From an uncultured Lachnospiraceae bacterium (lineage in GTDB: Bacteria > Bacillota > Clostridia > Lachnospirales > Lachnospiraceae), in contig CAMNTM010000008.1 in the NCBI GenBank assembly GCA_946558465.1, positions 1 through 64,000 of the forward strand: a stretch of DNA of 64,000 nt, written 5' to 3'. Positions within the stretch are counted from its first letter, which is position 1. Every line of letters starts with the position of its first letter. Both the position numbers and the translations under genes were made by a program. Positions 44,612 to 53,425 of the stretch are shown here, piece by piece. The notes under the pieces were generated by a model. That model saw only the letters and a list, made by a program, of their open reading frames with translations, was not told where the DNA came from and did not search any database.

Positions 44612-44640
44612 AGTATAGCATAAAAATGCTGTCTGTACAA
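44612..44640 (-). promoter_or_regulatory. SigA-type promoter of the S1-domain gene
   Basis: Read on the minus strand, TTGTAC (44635-44640) and TATACT (44612-44617) are separated by 17 bases. The promoter lies about 95 bases upstream of the start codon. No comparably clear promoter for ppaC was found in the same spacer. Confidence 0.75.
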
Positions 44641-44799
44641 AGGAAAAAATCAGGTTTACATAATTTGTGAAATCTGACTGTGAAATTATATGAAATAAGG
44701 TTGACGAACTGAGAAAAAAATGGCAATCTTACTATAGAAAGCTGTCTGGCGGTGCTGCACGGCTGTCTGCGGAATGTGTATTGGAGGAGAGGTAGAAGT

Positions 44800-46446
44800 A
44801 TGGGAAAAAAAGCGAAAAAAGTGTATGTGGTAGGACATAAAAATCCGGATACAGATTCGATATGCTCAGCAATCGCATATGCGGCGCTGAAGCATAAAAT
44901 GACCGGTGATGAGTATGAGGCCAGAAGAGCAGGGCAGATTAATGAAGAGACAGCGTATGTGCTTCAGCGTTTTAAGACAGAGGCTCCGGCGCTTTTGTCA
45001 AATGTAAAGCTGCAGGTTAAGGATTTGGATATCCATAAAATCGAGGGGGTAGATCCGAGTGTGTCTATTAAAGATACGTGGGCAAAGATGAAGGAGCATC
45101 ATGTAAAGACAATACCGGTAGTTAAGGATGAAGAGCTGGCGGGGGTAATCTCAACCGGTGATATTGCAAAATCCTATATGGATGTACATGATAACCATAT
45201 TCTTGCTGAGGCTAAGACACAGTATAAAAATATTGTCAAGACGCTGGAAGGAAGGATGCTTGTAGGAAATGAGCATGGACAGTTTACAAAGGGCAAGGTT
45301 ACGATAGGCGCCTCGAACTCTCAGCTGATGGAAGAATTTATTGAAAAGGATGACCTTGTAATTGTGGGGAACCGCTATGAGGCGCTGGCATGTGCGGTAG
45401 ATATTGATGCGGGCTGTCTTGTAGTGTGTCATAATGCAGAGGTGCCGAAGGAGCTGTTAAAAAAGGCTGAGGAGCAGAGTATTGTTATTATACAGACTCC
45501 TTATGATACCTTTACGGCCGTACGGCTGATAAATCAAAGTATTCCGGTGAAATATTTCATGAGTAAGGGTCCCCTTACTACATTTCAGATGAGTGATTAT
45601 GTAGATGATATCAGAGAGCTTATGACGAAGAAAAAGTTTCGTGACTTCCCGATTCTGGACCGGCACGGAAGATTTAAAGGATTTATTTCCAGACGGCGTT
45701 TCATGAATTCCAGTAAAAAGAAGGTAATACTGGTGGATCATAATGAGAAGTCTCAGGCTGTAGACGGAATTGAGGAGGCAGATATTATAGAGATTATCGA
45801 CCATCACAGATTAGGAAATATCGAAACTATGGGGCCGGTTTTCTTTCGAAATCAGCCGGTCGGCTGTACAGCGACGATTGTATATCAGATGTATGAGGAA
45901 TCGAATGTCAAGATATCCTCCCGGATTGCGGGACTTCTGTGTTCTGCTATTATTTCAGACACCTTGTTGTTCCGTTCTCCTACATGCACGGCGTTAGATG
46001 AAAAGACAGCAAAGAAGCTGGCTAAAATTGCAGAAATTGATATGGAAGAGATGGCGCGCGAGATGTTTAATGCAGGCAGCAGTATGCGGGGAAAGAGCGC
46101 TGAAGAAATCTGTTTCCAGGATTTTAAACAGTTCACAGTGAATGACACTGTATTTGGAGTAGGGCAGATTAATTCCATGAACAAGGAGGAGCTTGAGGAG
46201 ATTCGAGAAACGCTTACGCCGCACCTTCCTAAAGTGCTGAAGGAAAATCATTTACAGATGATTTATTTTATGCTGACGGACATTCTGGAAGAGTCTACAG
46301 AGCTTATCTGCTGCGGGAACGGAGCGAGAGGTTATATTATCAGTGCGTTTGATATTCCGGAGGATACGGATAGAATTTATTTGAAAGGTGTCGTTTCACG
46401 TAAGAAGCAGCTGATACCTACATTGGTCGGGACATTACAGCAATAG
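44800..46446 (+). CDS. ppaC: Manganese-dependent (family II) inorganic pyrophosphatase with CBS-DRTGG insert
   Basis: This 548-residue enzyme hydrolyses pyrophosphate. The DHH domain shows GHKNPDTDSICSAIAYA and the DHH motif in IIDHHRLG; the DHHA2 domain forms the C terminus. Two CBS motifs with a DRTGG domain between them (about 70-300) form the nucleotide-sensing insert, which explains the length above the usual 310. The track starts at 44752; ATG 44800 is preferred because GGAGAGG lies 9 bases upstream. It is likely inhibited by AMP/ADP, as family members with this insert are. Confidence 0.94.
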   Translation: MGKKAKKVYVVGHKNPDTDSICSAIAYAALKHKMTGDEYEARRAGQINEETAYVLQRFKTEAPALLSNVKLQVKDLDIHKIEGVDPSVSIKDTWAKMKEHHVKTIPVVKDEELAGVISTGDIAKSYMDVHDNHILAEAKTQYKNIVKTLEGRMLVGNEHGQFTKGKVTIGASNSQLMEEFIEKDDLVIVGNRYEALACAVDIDAGCLVVCHNAEVPKELLKKAEEQSIVIIQTPYDTFTAVRLINQSIPVKYFMSKGPLTTFQMSDYVDDIRELMTKKKFRDFPILDRHGRFKGFISRRRFMNSSKKKVILVDHNEKSQAVDGIEEADIIEIIDHHRLGNIETMGPVFFRNQPVGCTATIVYQMYEESNVKISSRIAGLLCSAIISDTLLFRSPTCTALDEKTAKKLAKIAEIDMEEMAREMFNAGSSMRGKSAEEICFQDFKQFTVNDTVFGVGQINSMNKEELEEIRETLTPHLPKVLKENHLQMIYFMLTDILEESTELICCGNGARGYIISAFDIPEDTDRIYLKGVVSRKKQLIPTLVGTLQQ

Positions 46447-46519
46447 CAGCTGGTACGGTCAAACAGAGCAGATTTTAAAGATATGAGGAGTTTCAGGATA
46501 TGATAAGGAGCGGAAATAT

Positions 46520-47107
46520 ATGGAAGTTAGAAAGAAAAGAAGTATGAAAAAGCAAATATGGAAGCCGGGAAATATGCTGTATCCTCTGCCGGCGGTCCTG
46601 GTGAGTACAGCGGATACGAAAGGAAAAGACAATATTCTTACTATAGCGTGGACGGGGACGGTGTGTACAAATCCGGCTATGCTTTATATATCAGTGAGGC
46701 CGGAGCGTTATTCCTATCATATGCTGAGAGAAAGCGGAGAATTTGTTGTAAATCTTACTACAGAAAAGCTTAAGACTGCCGTGGACTGGTGCGGCGTCCG
46801 TTCCGGAAGAGATGTGGATAAGTGGAAGAAGATGAAGCTTACGAGAGGTAAGGCAAAGGAACTTATCTATGCGCCTGCCATTGAGGAAAGCCCGGTTAAT
46901 ATTGAGTGCCGTGTGACAGAGGTAAAGGAGCTGGGGTCACATCATATGTTTCTCGCCGAGGTACTGGCTGTCCAGGCGGCTGAGACATATATGCAGAAGA
47001 ACGGGAAATTTGAGCTGAACGCTGCGGGGCTTTTGGCATATTCTCACGGAGAATATTTTACACTTGGGAAATCTCACGGGAAATTTGGCTGGAGCGTGAA
47101 AAAATAA
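46520..47107 (+). CDS. Flavin reductase-like FMN-binding protein
   Basis: This 195-residue protein has the flavin_reduct fold: PGNMLYPLPAVLVSTADTKGKDNILTIAWTGTVCTNPAMLYISVRP, then EFVVNLTTEKL. Members bind FMN and pass electrons between NAD(P)H and small acceptors in the cytosol. It starts after AAGGAG 73 bases downstream of ppaC. It ends at a strong bidirectional terminator. The electron partner is unknown. Confidence 0.9.
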   Translation: MEVRKKRSMKKQIWKPGNMLYPLPAVLVSTADTKGKDNILTIAWTGTVCTNPAMLYISVRPERYSYHMLRESGEFVVNLTTEKLKTAVDWCGVRSGRDVDKWKKMKLTRGKAKELIYAPAIEESPVNIECRVTEVKELGSHHMFLAEVLAVQAAETYMQKNGKFELNAAGLLAYSHGEYFTLGKSHGKFGWSVKK

Positions 47108-47109
47108 TG

Positions 47110-47164
47110 AAAACTCCCTTAGACCCAAGGGCAGTCTGCCCCGGTAGTCTAAGGGAGTTTTTTA
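47110..47164. terminator. Bidirectional terminator between flavin reductase and MATE genes
   Basis: AAAACTCCCTTAGAC (47110-47124) pairs perfectly over 15 bases with GTCTAAGGGAGTTTT (47147-47161), with T-runs on both strands. Confidence 0.95.
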
Positions 47165-47169
47165 GAATG

Positions 47170-48534
47170 CTACAGTGGTTTTATCTGAAGGCGGTATATG
47201 CGCCTCAGAAGTATGGCAGAGAGCGTAAGAGAAGCAATCTCCGCAATCGGGAAGGACCACCATACCATGTGCAGTCCGAATAAAGCAGCTAATATATAGG
47301 CAGTCGGAAGCAGAACGACAAGCTGTCTTAAAACGGATGTAAGCAGACTGTAAACACCGTTTCCCAACGCCTGAAATACGCTTCCGGCAATGATGCAGAA
47401 GCCGGCAACCGGGAATGACAGACAGATAATTCTAAGAGCCGGTACACCGATGGAAAGCATATTATCCGAGGCGTCAAAAAGATTTTTCAATAAAAACTCT
47501 GCTCCGAACTGGAATATAAGAAATCCAACAATCATAATAGACACTGAGATAAAGATACTGAGCTTCATTGTGTCTATAATCCGTTTTTTCTTTCGGGCTC
47601 CGTAATTATATGCGATAATCGGGGTCATACCGTTGTTCAGTCCGAACACAGGCATAAAGATAAAGCTTTGAAGCTTAAAATATACTCCAAACACGGCTGC
47701 TGCAGTAGACGAGAACATAAGCAGAATTTTATTCATCCCGAATGTCATGACAGAGCCGATAGACTGCATGATGATGGATGGAAGTCCCACCTTATATATG
47801 GTAAGAATAGTTTTTTTGTCAGGATGAAAATGCTTAAGGCTTATGTTAATTTCTTTGTTTCGGGTCTGATTGAAATAAATAGAAAGAGATACGGCGACTG
47901 CCTGTCCGGTAATCGTAGCGATGGCAGCTCCGGCGACCTCAAGTCTGGGGAATCCAAACAGCCCGAAGATCATAATCGGGTCCAGAATGATGTTGATGAT
48001 GGCGCCGATTCCCTGAGTAATCATATTATAAATTGTCTTTCCCGTGGACTGCATCAGACGCTCAAAGGTAATCTGCAGAAAAATTCCGGCACAGAAGATG
48101 GTAATAATGGAAAGATATTCTGTTCCATAGGTAATGATGTGCGGATTATCTGTCTGAAGTGTGAAGAACAGGTGAGAGCCGAAGCCGCCTAGTACAGCAA
48201 ATAGGATGAAGCTCACAACAGCAAGGAACAATCCGTTTTTTGCAGCCTTATCTGCTCCTTCAAAATCCCTTTCACCAAGATTTCTCGACAGCAGTGCATT
48301 GATGCCGACTCCTGCACCTGACGAGATGGAAATCATCAGAGTCTGTATCGGAAACGCAAGTGAAACTGCGGTGAGTGCATCCTCGCTTAATTTTGCAACA
48401 AACATACTGTCTACAATATTGTAAAGAGCCTGCACAAGCATAGAGAGCATCATCGGCAGGGACATAGTAATAAGTAGTTTTGGGACAGGCATGATACCCA
48501 TCTTGTTTTCTTTTATTTCGGGCATTTCTGACAT
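47170..48534 (-). CDS. MATE-family multidrug/metabolite efflux protein
   Basis: This protein of about 454 residues has twelve membrane spans in two six-helix halves. MatE signatures include PMMLSMLVQALYNIVDSMFVAKL near the start and GLPSIIMQSIGSVMTFGMNKIL in the second half. It would exchange sodium or protons for a cationic compound. The track starts 20 codons earlier. The chosen start (MSEMPEIKENKMG) has AAAGGAGG about 8 bases upstream. Confidence 0.93.
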   Translation of the reverse strand: MSEMPEIKENKMGIMPVPKLLITMSLPMMLSMLVQALYNIVDSMFVAKLSEDALTAVSLAFPIQTLMISISSGAGVGINALLSRNLGERDFEGADKAAKNGLFLAVVSFILFAVLGGFGSHLFFTLQTDNPHIITYGTEYLSIITIFCAGIFLQITFERLMQSTGKTIYNMITQGIGAIINIILDPIMIFGLFGFPRLEVAGAAIATITGQAVAVSLSIYFNQTRNKEINISLKHFHPDKKTILTIYKVGLPSIIMQSIGSVMTFGMNKILLMFSSTAAAVFGVYFKLQSFIFMPVFGLNNGMTPIIAYNYGARKKKRIIDTMKLSIFISVSIMIVGFLIFQFGAEFLLKNLFDASDNMLSIGVPALRIICLSFPVAGFCIIAGSVFQALGNGVYSLLTSVLRQLVVLLPTAYILAALFGLHMVWWSFPIAEIASLTLSAILLRRIYRLQIKPL

Positions 48535-48565
48535 ATTATACAACCTCCTTTTGGACATAGACGCT

Positions 48566-48594
48566 ATTATAGCATGCTTATTTTTATATTGCAA
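48566..48594 (-). promoter_or_regulatory. SigA-type promoter of the MATE gene
   Basis: On the minus strand, TTGCAA (48589-48594) and TATAAT (48566-48571) with a 17-base spacer, about 30 bases before the start codon. Confidence 0.8.
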
Positions 48595-48729
48595 TAATGG
48601 AATTGGAAATGTAAAGAAATGCGGGCTGCATAAGTCTTCACAGACTGTAATGTTTCACATACGGAAATCAATTTCTACATATACATTAGAGAATATATTA
48701 GAAAAATAAAATCGAGGTGGAGTCGAAAC

Positions 48730-49479
48730 GTGAAAGGGCGAAGAAGGTGTCATGAAATAAAAATATTTTGTGCAGCTCTATTGTTTTTCTGCGCGTTATA
48801 CGGAGATAAGGAGAGATTTGATTCTGACAGCTTAAGAAAGGGCAAGGCAGATGTCTGTGAAACAGGAGTATTTGGAAAAGAGAAGCCAGAAGCAGAGCCT
48901 GCACAGTCAGGACAGATTACAGAGCGGCCGAAGCTTGCAGTCACTTTTGATGACGGGCCGAGCAGTATCTGTACCGGCCGTCTGCTTGACGGGCTGAAAG
49001 AGCGGAAGGTAAAGGCAACCTTCTTTTTGATTGGAGAATATGCCGAACAAAATCCAGAGCTGGTGAAACGGATTCATGAGGAGGGACATCTCATCGGCAA
49101 TCATACCTATCACCATGTAGATATTTCCCGTATGTCGGATGAGGAGGCGGCGGCAGAAATAAAAAAAACAGACGATGTAATCTATGCTCTTACAAATCAG
49201 CATGTCAAATATATAAGGCCTCCCTTTGGTGCGTGGCAGAAGGATCTGGAGCTTGAGATGGAGGTGCTTCCCGTGATGTGGTCGGTGGATCCTCTCGACT
49301 GGACAACAGAAAATGTAGATGAAATTGTAAATAAGGTAGTGACGGAAGTGAAGGAAGATGATATTATTCTTTTACATGACTGTTATGATTCATCTGTAGA
49401 TGCGGCGCTTCGGATTATAGATATTCTGATAAAGGAGGGCTATGAATTCGTAACAGTAGATGAGCTGATTCTGGATTGA
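48730..49479 (+). CDS. Polysaccharide deacetylase (NodB domain, CE4)
   Basis: This 249-residue protein has an N-terminal hydrophobic signal or anchor (IFCAALLFFCALYG) and a NodB domain (about 70-249). CE4 motifs are clear: TFDDGPSS with the catalytic Asp and metal Asp, GNHTYHHVDI with two metal His, RPPFGAW, and ILLHDCYD. It probably removes acetyl groups from peptidoglycan or another surface glycan outside the membrane. The start is GTG 48730 after a GAGGTGGAG sequence. Confidence 0.9.
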   Translation: MKGRRRCHEIKIFCAALLFFCALYGDKERFDSDSLRKGKADVCETGVFGKEKPEAEPAQSGQITERPKLAVTFDDGPSSICTGRLLDGLKERKVKATFFLIGEYAEQNPELVKRIHEEGHLIGNHTYHHVDISRMSDEEAAAEIKKTDDVIYALTNQHVKYIRPPFGAWQKDLELEMEVLPVMWSVDPLDWTTENVDEIVNKVVTEVKEDDIILLHDCYDSSVDAALRIIDILIKEGYEFVTVDELILD

Positions 49480-49548
49480 TGCTTTTTGGGATGGGAACAT
49501 ATGTACCGGAAGGCTGTAAAATAGTATTCAATTGGAGATAAAAAGGGT

Positions 49549-50283
49549 ATGAATGAATTTTCAAGAACAGAACTTTTGATAGGAAGGGAAGGAGTTAAAA
49601 GGCTTAAGGAATCTACAGTGCTGGTGTTCGGTGCAGGCGGTGTGGGCTCCCACTGTATTGAGGCGCTGGCGAGAAGCGGTGTAGGAAGACTTATCCTGGT
49701 AGATCATGATACGGTGTCTCTTACGAATATTAACCGTCAGTCGATTGCTGTCCACAGTACGATAGGAAGATATAAAACCCAGGTTATGAAGGAAAGGATT
49801 GCGGATATATGTCCGGATATTAAGGTGGTCACATATGAAAGATTCGTGCTTTCTGACAATATAGACGATATTTTTACAGAAAAGCCAGATTATATTATAG
49901 ACGCGGTCGATACTGTGACAGCAAAGCTTGCAGTTATCCAGAAGGCAAAGGAATGCGGGATACCGATTATCAGCAGTATGGGTACGGGTAACAAGCTGCA
50001 CGGGGAGCTGTTTGAGATTGCAGATATCAGTGAGACTTCGGTATGTCCTTTATGCAGAGTTATGAGGAAGGAATTGAAGGTACGGGGAATCCGCAATGTG
50101 AAGGTGGCATACTCTAAAGAGAAGCCTTCCGGCGCCTTCCGGCAGGGGGCCGGTGAGGAGAGCCGTCTTAAGGAGGAGGGCAGAGACAGGCCCGTTCCGG
50201 GGAGTATTTCATTTGTGCCGCCGGCTGCCGGGCTTTTGATAGCCGGTGAAGCGGTGAGGGATCTGCTCCATGACTGCCGGTGA
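49549..50283 (+). CDS. tcdA: tRNA threonylcarbamoyladenosine dehydratase (ThiF/E1-like)
   Basis: This 244-residue E1-like protein activates t6A37 of tRNA with ATP to form the cyclic ct6A. The nucleotide loop is VLVFGAGGVGSHCIEALARSG, and the NINRQ motif with IGRYKTQVMKERI is typical of TcdA. A CPLCRVMRKELK segment follows near residue 165. The start is ATG 49549 after GGAGAT. It sits 31 bases ahead of rarA. Confidence 0.92.
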   Translation: MNEFSRTELLIGREGVKRLKESTVLVFGAGGVGSHCIEALARSGVGRLILVDHDTVSLTNINRQSIAVHSTIGRYKTQVMKERIADICPDIKVVTYERFVLSDNIDDIFTEKPDYIIDAVDTVTAKLAVIQKAKECGIPIISSMGTGNKLHGELFEIADISETSVCPLCRVMRKELKVRGIRNVKVAYSKEKPSGAFRQGAGEESRLKEEGRDRPVPGSISFVPPAAGLLIAGEAVRDLLHDCR

Positions 50284-50314
50284 GGAGGCTGTAGATTACA
50301 GGAGGGTGAAAGAG

Positions 50315-51643
50315 ATGGATTTGTTTGAATATGCAAGAGAAAAAAATATGTCTCAGGAGGCGCCGCTGGCATCAAGACTCCGGCCGACTGCGCTTGAGGA
50401 GGTTGTAGGACAGCAGCATATCGTCGGGAGGGACAAGCTTCTTTACCGCGCGATTAAAGCGGACAAGCTGAGCTCGATTATCTTTTACGGGCCCCCTGGT
50501 ACGGGAAAAACAACGCTTGCGAAGGTGATTGCACATACTACAAGTGCTGAATTTACCCAGATGAATGCTACGACAGCCGGCAAAAAGGATATGGAGGAGG
50601 CAGTAAAAAAAGCCAAGGATACATTGGGGATGTACCAGAGAAAGACAATTCTTTTTATAGATGAGATTCACCGTTTCAATAAGGGGCAGCAGGATTATCT
50701 TCTTCCCTTTGTAGAGGATGGAACTGTGATATTGATTGGGGCAACGACAGAGAATCCTTATTTTGAAGTGAATCGGGCGCTTCTTTCACGCTCCAGCATC
50801 TTTGAGCTTTATCCTCTGGATAAGGAGGATGTAAAGACCCTTCTTCTTCGTGCAGTGTATGATACAGAAAAAGGGATGGGAAGTTATCAGGCGGTTATTG
50901 ATGAGGAAGCATTGGAGTTTCTGGCAGATATTTCAGGAGGAGATGCGAGGAATGCGTTAAATGCAGTAGAACTCGGCATACTTACAACAGAGCGTAGTGA
51001 GGATGGGAAGATTCACATCACGCTGGAGACGGCCTCGGAATGTATTCAGAAGCGGGTGGTACGTTATGATAAAACCGGAGACAATCATTATGATACGATT
51101 TCTGCATTTATAAAAAGCATGAGAGGCTCTGACCCGGATGCAGCAGTGTATTACCTGGCTAAGATGCTCTATGCAGGCGAGGATATTAAGTTTATCGCCA
51201 GGAGAATTATGATCTGTGCTTCGGAGGATGTGGGAAACGCAGATCCAATGGCTCTTACAGTGGCGGTGTCTGCCGCTCAGGCCGTAGAGAGGGTCGGTAT
51301 GCCTGAGGCCCAGATTATACTTTCTCAGGCAGTGCTGTATGTGGCGTGTGCTCCAAAGAGTAATTCGGCGGTAAATGCGGTAAGTGCAGCGATGGAGAGC
51401 GTAGGAAGCCATAAAACTACCGTGCCTGTGCATCTTCAGGATGCTCACTATAAGGGAGCAAAGAATCTCGGACACGGCGCAGGGTATAAGTATGCTCATA
51501 ACTATCCCAATCATTTTGTAAAGCAGCAGTATCTGCCGGAGGAGATCAAAGGAGCTGTTTTTTATGAGCCCGGAAATAACGGAAAAGAGAAAGAAATTAA
51601 GGCGTGGCTTAAGTATATCCGGGAAAACAGCGGACTGGAATAG
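50315..51643 (+). CDS. rarA: Replication-associated recombination protein A (RarA/MgsA)
   Basis: This 442-residue AAA+ ATPase acts at stalled replication forks. It has Walker A YGPPGTGKTT, Walker B LFIDEIHRFNKGQQD, sensor ATTENPYFEVNRALLSRS, and the C-terminal MgsA-type tetramerisation domain with MRGSDPDAAVYYLAKMLYAGED. The track start at 50270 overlaps tcdA; ATG 50315 is preferred with AGGAGGG 8 bases upstream. Confidence 0.95.
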   Translation: MDLFEYAREKNMSQEAPLASRLRPTALEEVVGQQHIVGRDKLLYRAIKADKLSSIIFYGPPGTGKTTLAKVIAHTTSAEFTQMNATTAGKKDMEEAVKKAKDTLGMYQRKTILFIDEIHRFNKGQQDYLLPFVEDGTVILIGATTENPYFEVNRALLSRSSIFELYPLDKEDVKTLLLRAVYDTEKGMGSYQAVIDEEALEFLADISGGDARNALNAVELGILTTERSEDGKIHITLETASECIQKRVVRYDKTGDNHYDTISAFIKSMRGSDPDAAVYYLAKMLYAGEDIKFIARRIMICASEDVGNADPMALTVAVSAAQAVERVGMPEAQIILSQAVLYVACAPKSNSAVNAVSAAMESVGSHKTTVPVHLQDAHYKGAKNLGHGAGYKYAHNYPNHFVKQQYLPEEIKGAVFYEPGNNGKEKEIKAWLKYIRENSGLE

Positions 51644-51669
51644 TACTTGGACGTTTCCTGCCGGTATTT

Positions 51670-53178
51670 TTAGGAGACGGCTGTGTAGGTCTTTTCGAAA
51701 ACATCTTTGTCAATCACATAGATATCGGAAAGGTTTTCGGAGCGTACGACCAGATAATCTCCTGGATTTCCCAACAGGTATTTATCTTCATCCCACAGGG
51801 TAAATATTTTGGCCGATTTTTTCAGGGGCCTTGCATATACAACAGGCTCACGTCTTGGAATACATATTTTTGCATACTGCAGCAGACTACGGGTTTCTCC
51901 GGTCTGCTGATTTTTTATGACAGGACTGTAGGTTACGTCAATTTCATAGGTATGCTCTGTCGTTTCGTAGGACTGCTCGAATTTTTCCCGGCTGACGGGA
52001 TATGCGTCTCCGAGAAGTCCGATGATGATATAGGTGTCATCAGAGATATTCATTTCTATATCGCCGTCGAAGGTTCGTATCAGCGCCGGGGAATTGTCAG
52101 GAAAAAGGCAGCCTGATTTTACGTATCCTACAGGGGTTTTGTGTTTTTTATATCTCGACATGCCTGTAATATCTGCCGGACCGTTCTCTGCATAGAAGAT
52201 ATCAAAGCCGGCAAAGTATTCGTCCATTTTTCCGGCAAAATAGGTTTCCGGGCTGACGGTCTGGTAATGTTCGTCGTAACGGCCAAGACTTATGAAGCCG
52301 CCGGCTTTTTCCAGATGTCCTCCTCCGCTTCCGATATCCTTTGTAAGAAATCTTGCCAGCTCATCGGCACGTACCTCCTTGATGCAGCTTCGTACGGAGA
52401 GCTTGATTCCGTTTGTAAGCTCACTGTACACAACACAGGTGTCTACCATGTCTACCTGCAGCATTAAATCACTGATAAGACCGAGAATATTTGGGTCGCA
52501 GGGTTTTGCTCTTAATACAGCATAGCGGTTTGCATCGTTATAAATGTGACGGATGAGAGCGATGCCGGCAATCTCAAGCTCGTCGAGAGAGAAATTGGCG
52601 TTTCGGAGTCTTGTGACAGCAGGCTTATCAAACTTAAGCTCGTCGCGCATATCCTTGTCGTACGGATTGTAAATTTCACTGAGCTGTCCGGTGTCTGTAT
52701 ACAGTCCGTAGTAGAGTGCAGTCGCAAGATTTTCATCCTGATTGACCGGAAAGTTTTCTTGTATCAGCATCCGCCATACGATCGTAGAGCAGCTTCCACA
52801 GGTGGAATCCATGAACATATGCGGGACCTTATCAATCTCCAGCTGGTGGTGGTCGATAACCGCCACATGCTCTGCGGGAAGTCTTGTCACGTTGCCGGCT
52901 CCATATTGGCAGTCTATTGTAATCAGAAGTTCTTCTGTACCCAGCGGAGAGAACATGGTACTTTCCACATATTCTACAGGAATTTTAAGCTCTCGTATCA
53001 TGAGGAGGAGATTACTTTTTTGTATACGAAAGGGGCCGCTGTAGATAAGAGCCGTCTCGATATTTTTATGGCGGAAATACTGGTACAGGCCAAATCCGGA
53101 GGCAAGTGCATCGGCGTCCGGATTGTCATGGCATTGAATAAAAATTTTTTTATAGCTTTCAAAGGTTTTGAGTCTCAT
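51670..53178 (-). CDS. DHH/DHHA1-family phosphoesterase
   Basis: This 502-residue protein has an N-terminal DHH domain with CHDNPDADALASG, TIDCQYGAGN and VIDHHQLE, followed by DHHA1 with GSGGGHLEKAGG. That core resembles NrnA-type nano-RNases or cyclic-dinucleotide phosphodiesterases. About 150 extra C-terminal residues (after GYVKSGCLF) do not match either and may form a separate sensory or binding domain. It starts after AGGAGG and converges on rarA. The substrate cannot be set from sequence. Confidence 0.85.
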   Translation of the reverse strand: MRLKTFESYKKIFIQCHDNPDADALASGFGLYQYFRHKNIETALIYSGPFRIQKSNLLLMIRELKIPVEYVESTMFSPLGTEELLITIDCQYGAGNVTRLPAEHVAVIDHHQLEIDKVPHMFMDSTCGSCSTIVWRMLIQENFPVNQDENLATALYYGLYTDTGQLSEIYNPYDKDMRDELKFDKPAVTRLRNANFSLDELEIAGIALIRHIYNDANRYAVLRAKPCDPNILGLISDLMLQVDMVDTCVVYSELTNGIKLSVRSCIKEVRADELARFLTKDIGSGGGHLEKAGGFISLGRYDEHYQTVSPETYFAGKMDEYFAGFDIFYAENGPADITGMSRYKKHKTPVGYVKSGCLFPDNSPALIRTFDGDIEMNISDDTYIIIGLLGDAYPVSREKFEQSYETTEHTYEIDVTYSPVIKNQQTGETRSLLQYAKICIPRREPVVYARPLKKSAKIFTLWDEDKYLLGNPGDYLVVRSENLSDIYVIDKDVFEKTYTAVS

Positions 53179-53325
53179 TTTAATTATCCTCCTGAGGGTA
53201 AAGTACTGTAGATTGTCTCAATATGCCGTGCCTGCATAATTTTGAAAATATTATATCACAGCAGAAAAATGCTTGTCCATCACTGCTTTTAGATGACGGA
53301 GCTTCAAAATGAATGAGTGAATTTG

Positions 53326-53371
53326 TATCCCCCCCAGTGGCTTGTACTGTTTTTTGAAATCAGAGTATAAT
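53326..53371 (+). promoter_or_regulatory. Promoter with RcnR/CsoR-like G-tract operator
   Basis: TATCCCCCCCAGTGG (53326-53340) read on the other strand is CCACTGGGGGGGATA. This resembles the ACT-G6-N-AGT operator of RcnR/CsoR-type metal sensors. It ends one base before the -35 box TTGTAC (53342-53347). The -10 box TATAAT (53366-53371) follows after 18 bases. The operon it starts ends in a CsoR/RcnR-family gene. Confidence 0.65.
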
Positions 53372-53425
53372 AAAAAAGATCATGAAGAAGTCTCTGCAGT
53401 GAAGATATAGTAAAGGAAAAGAAGA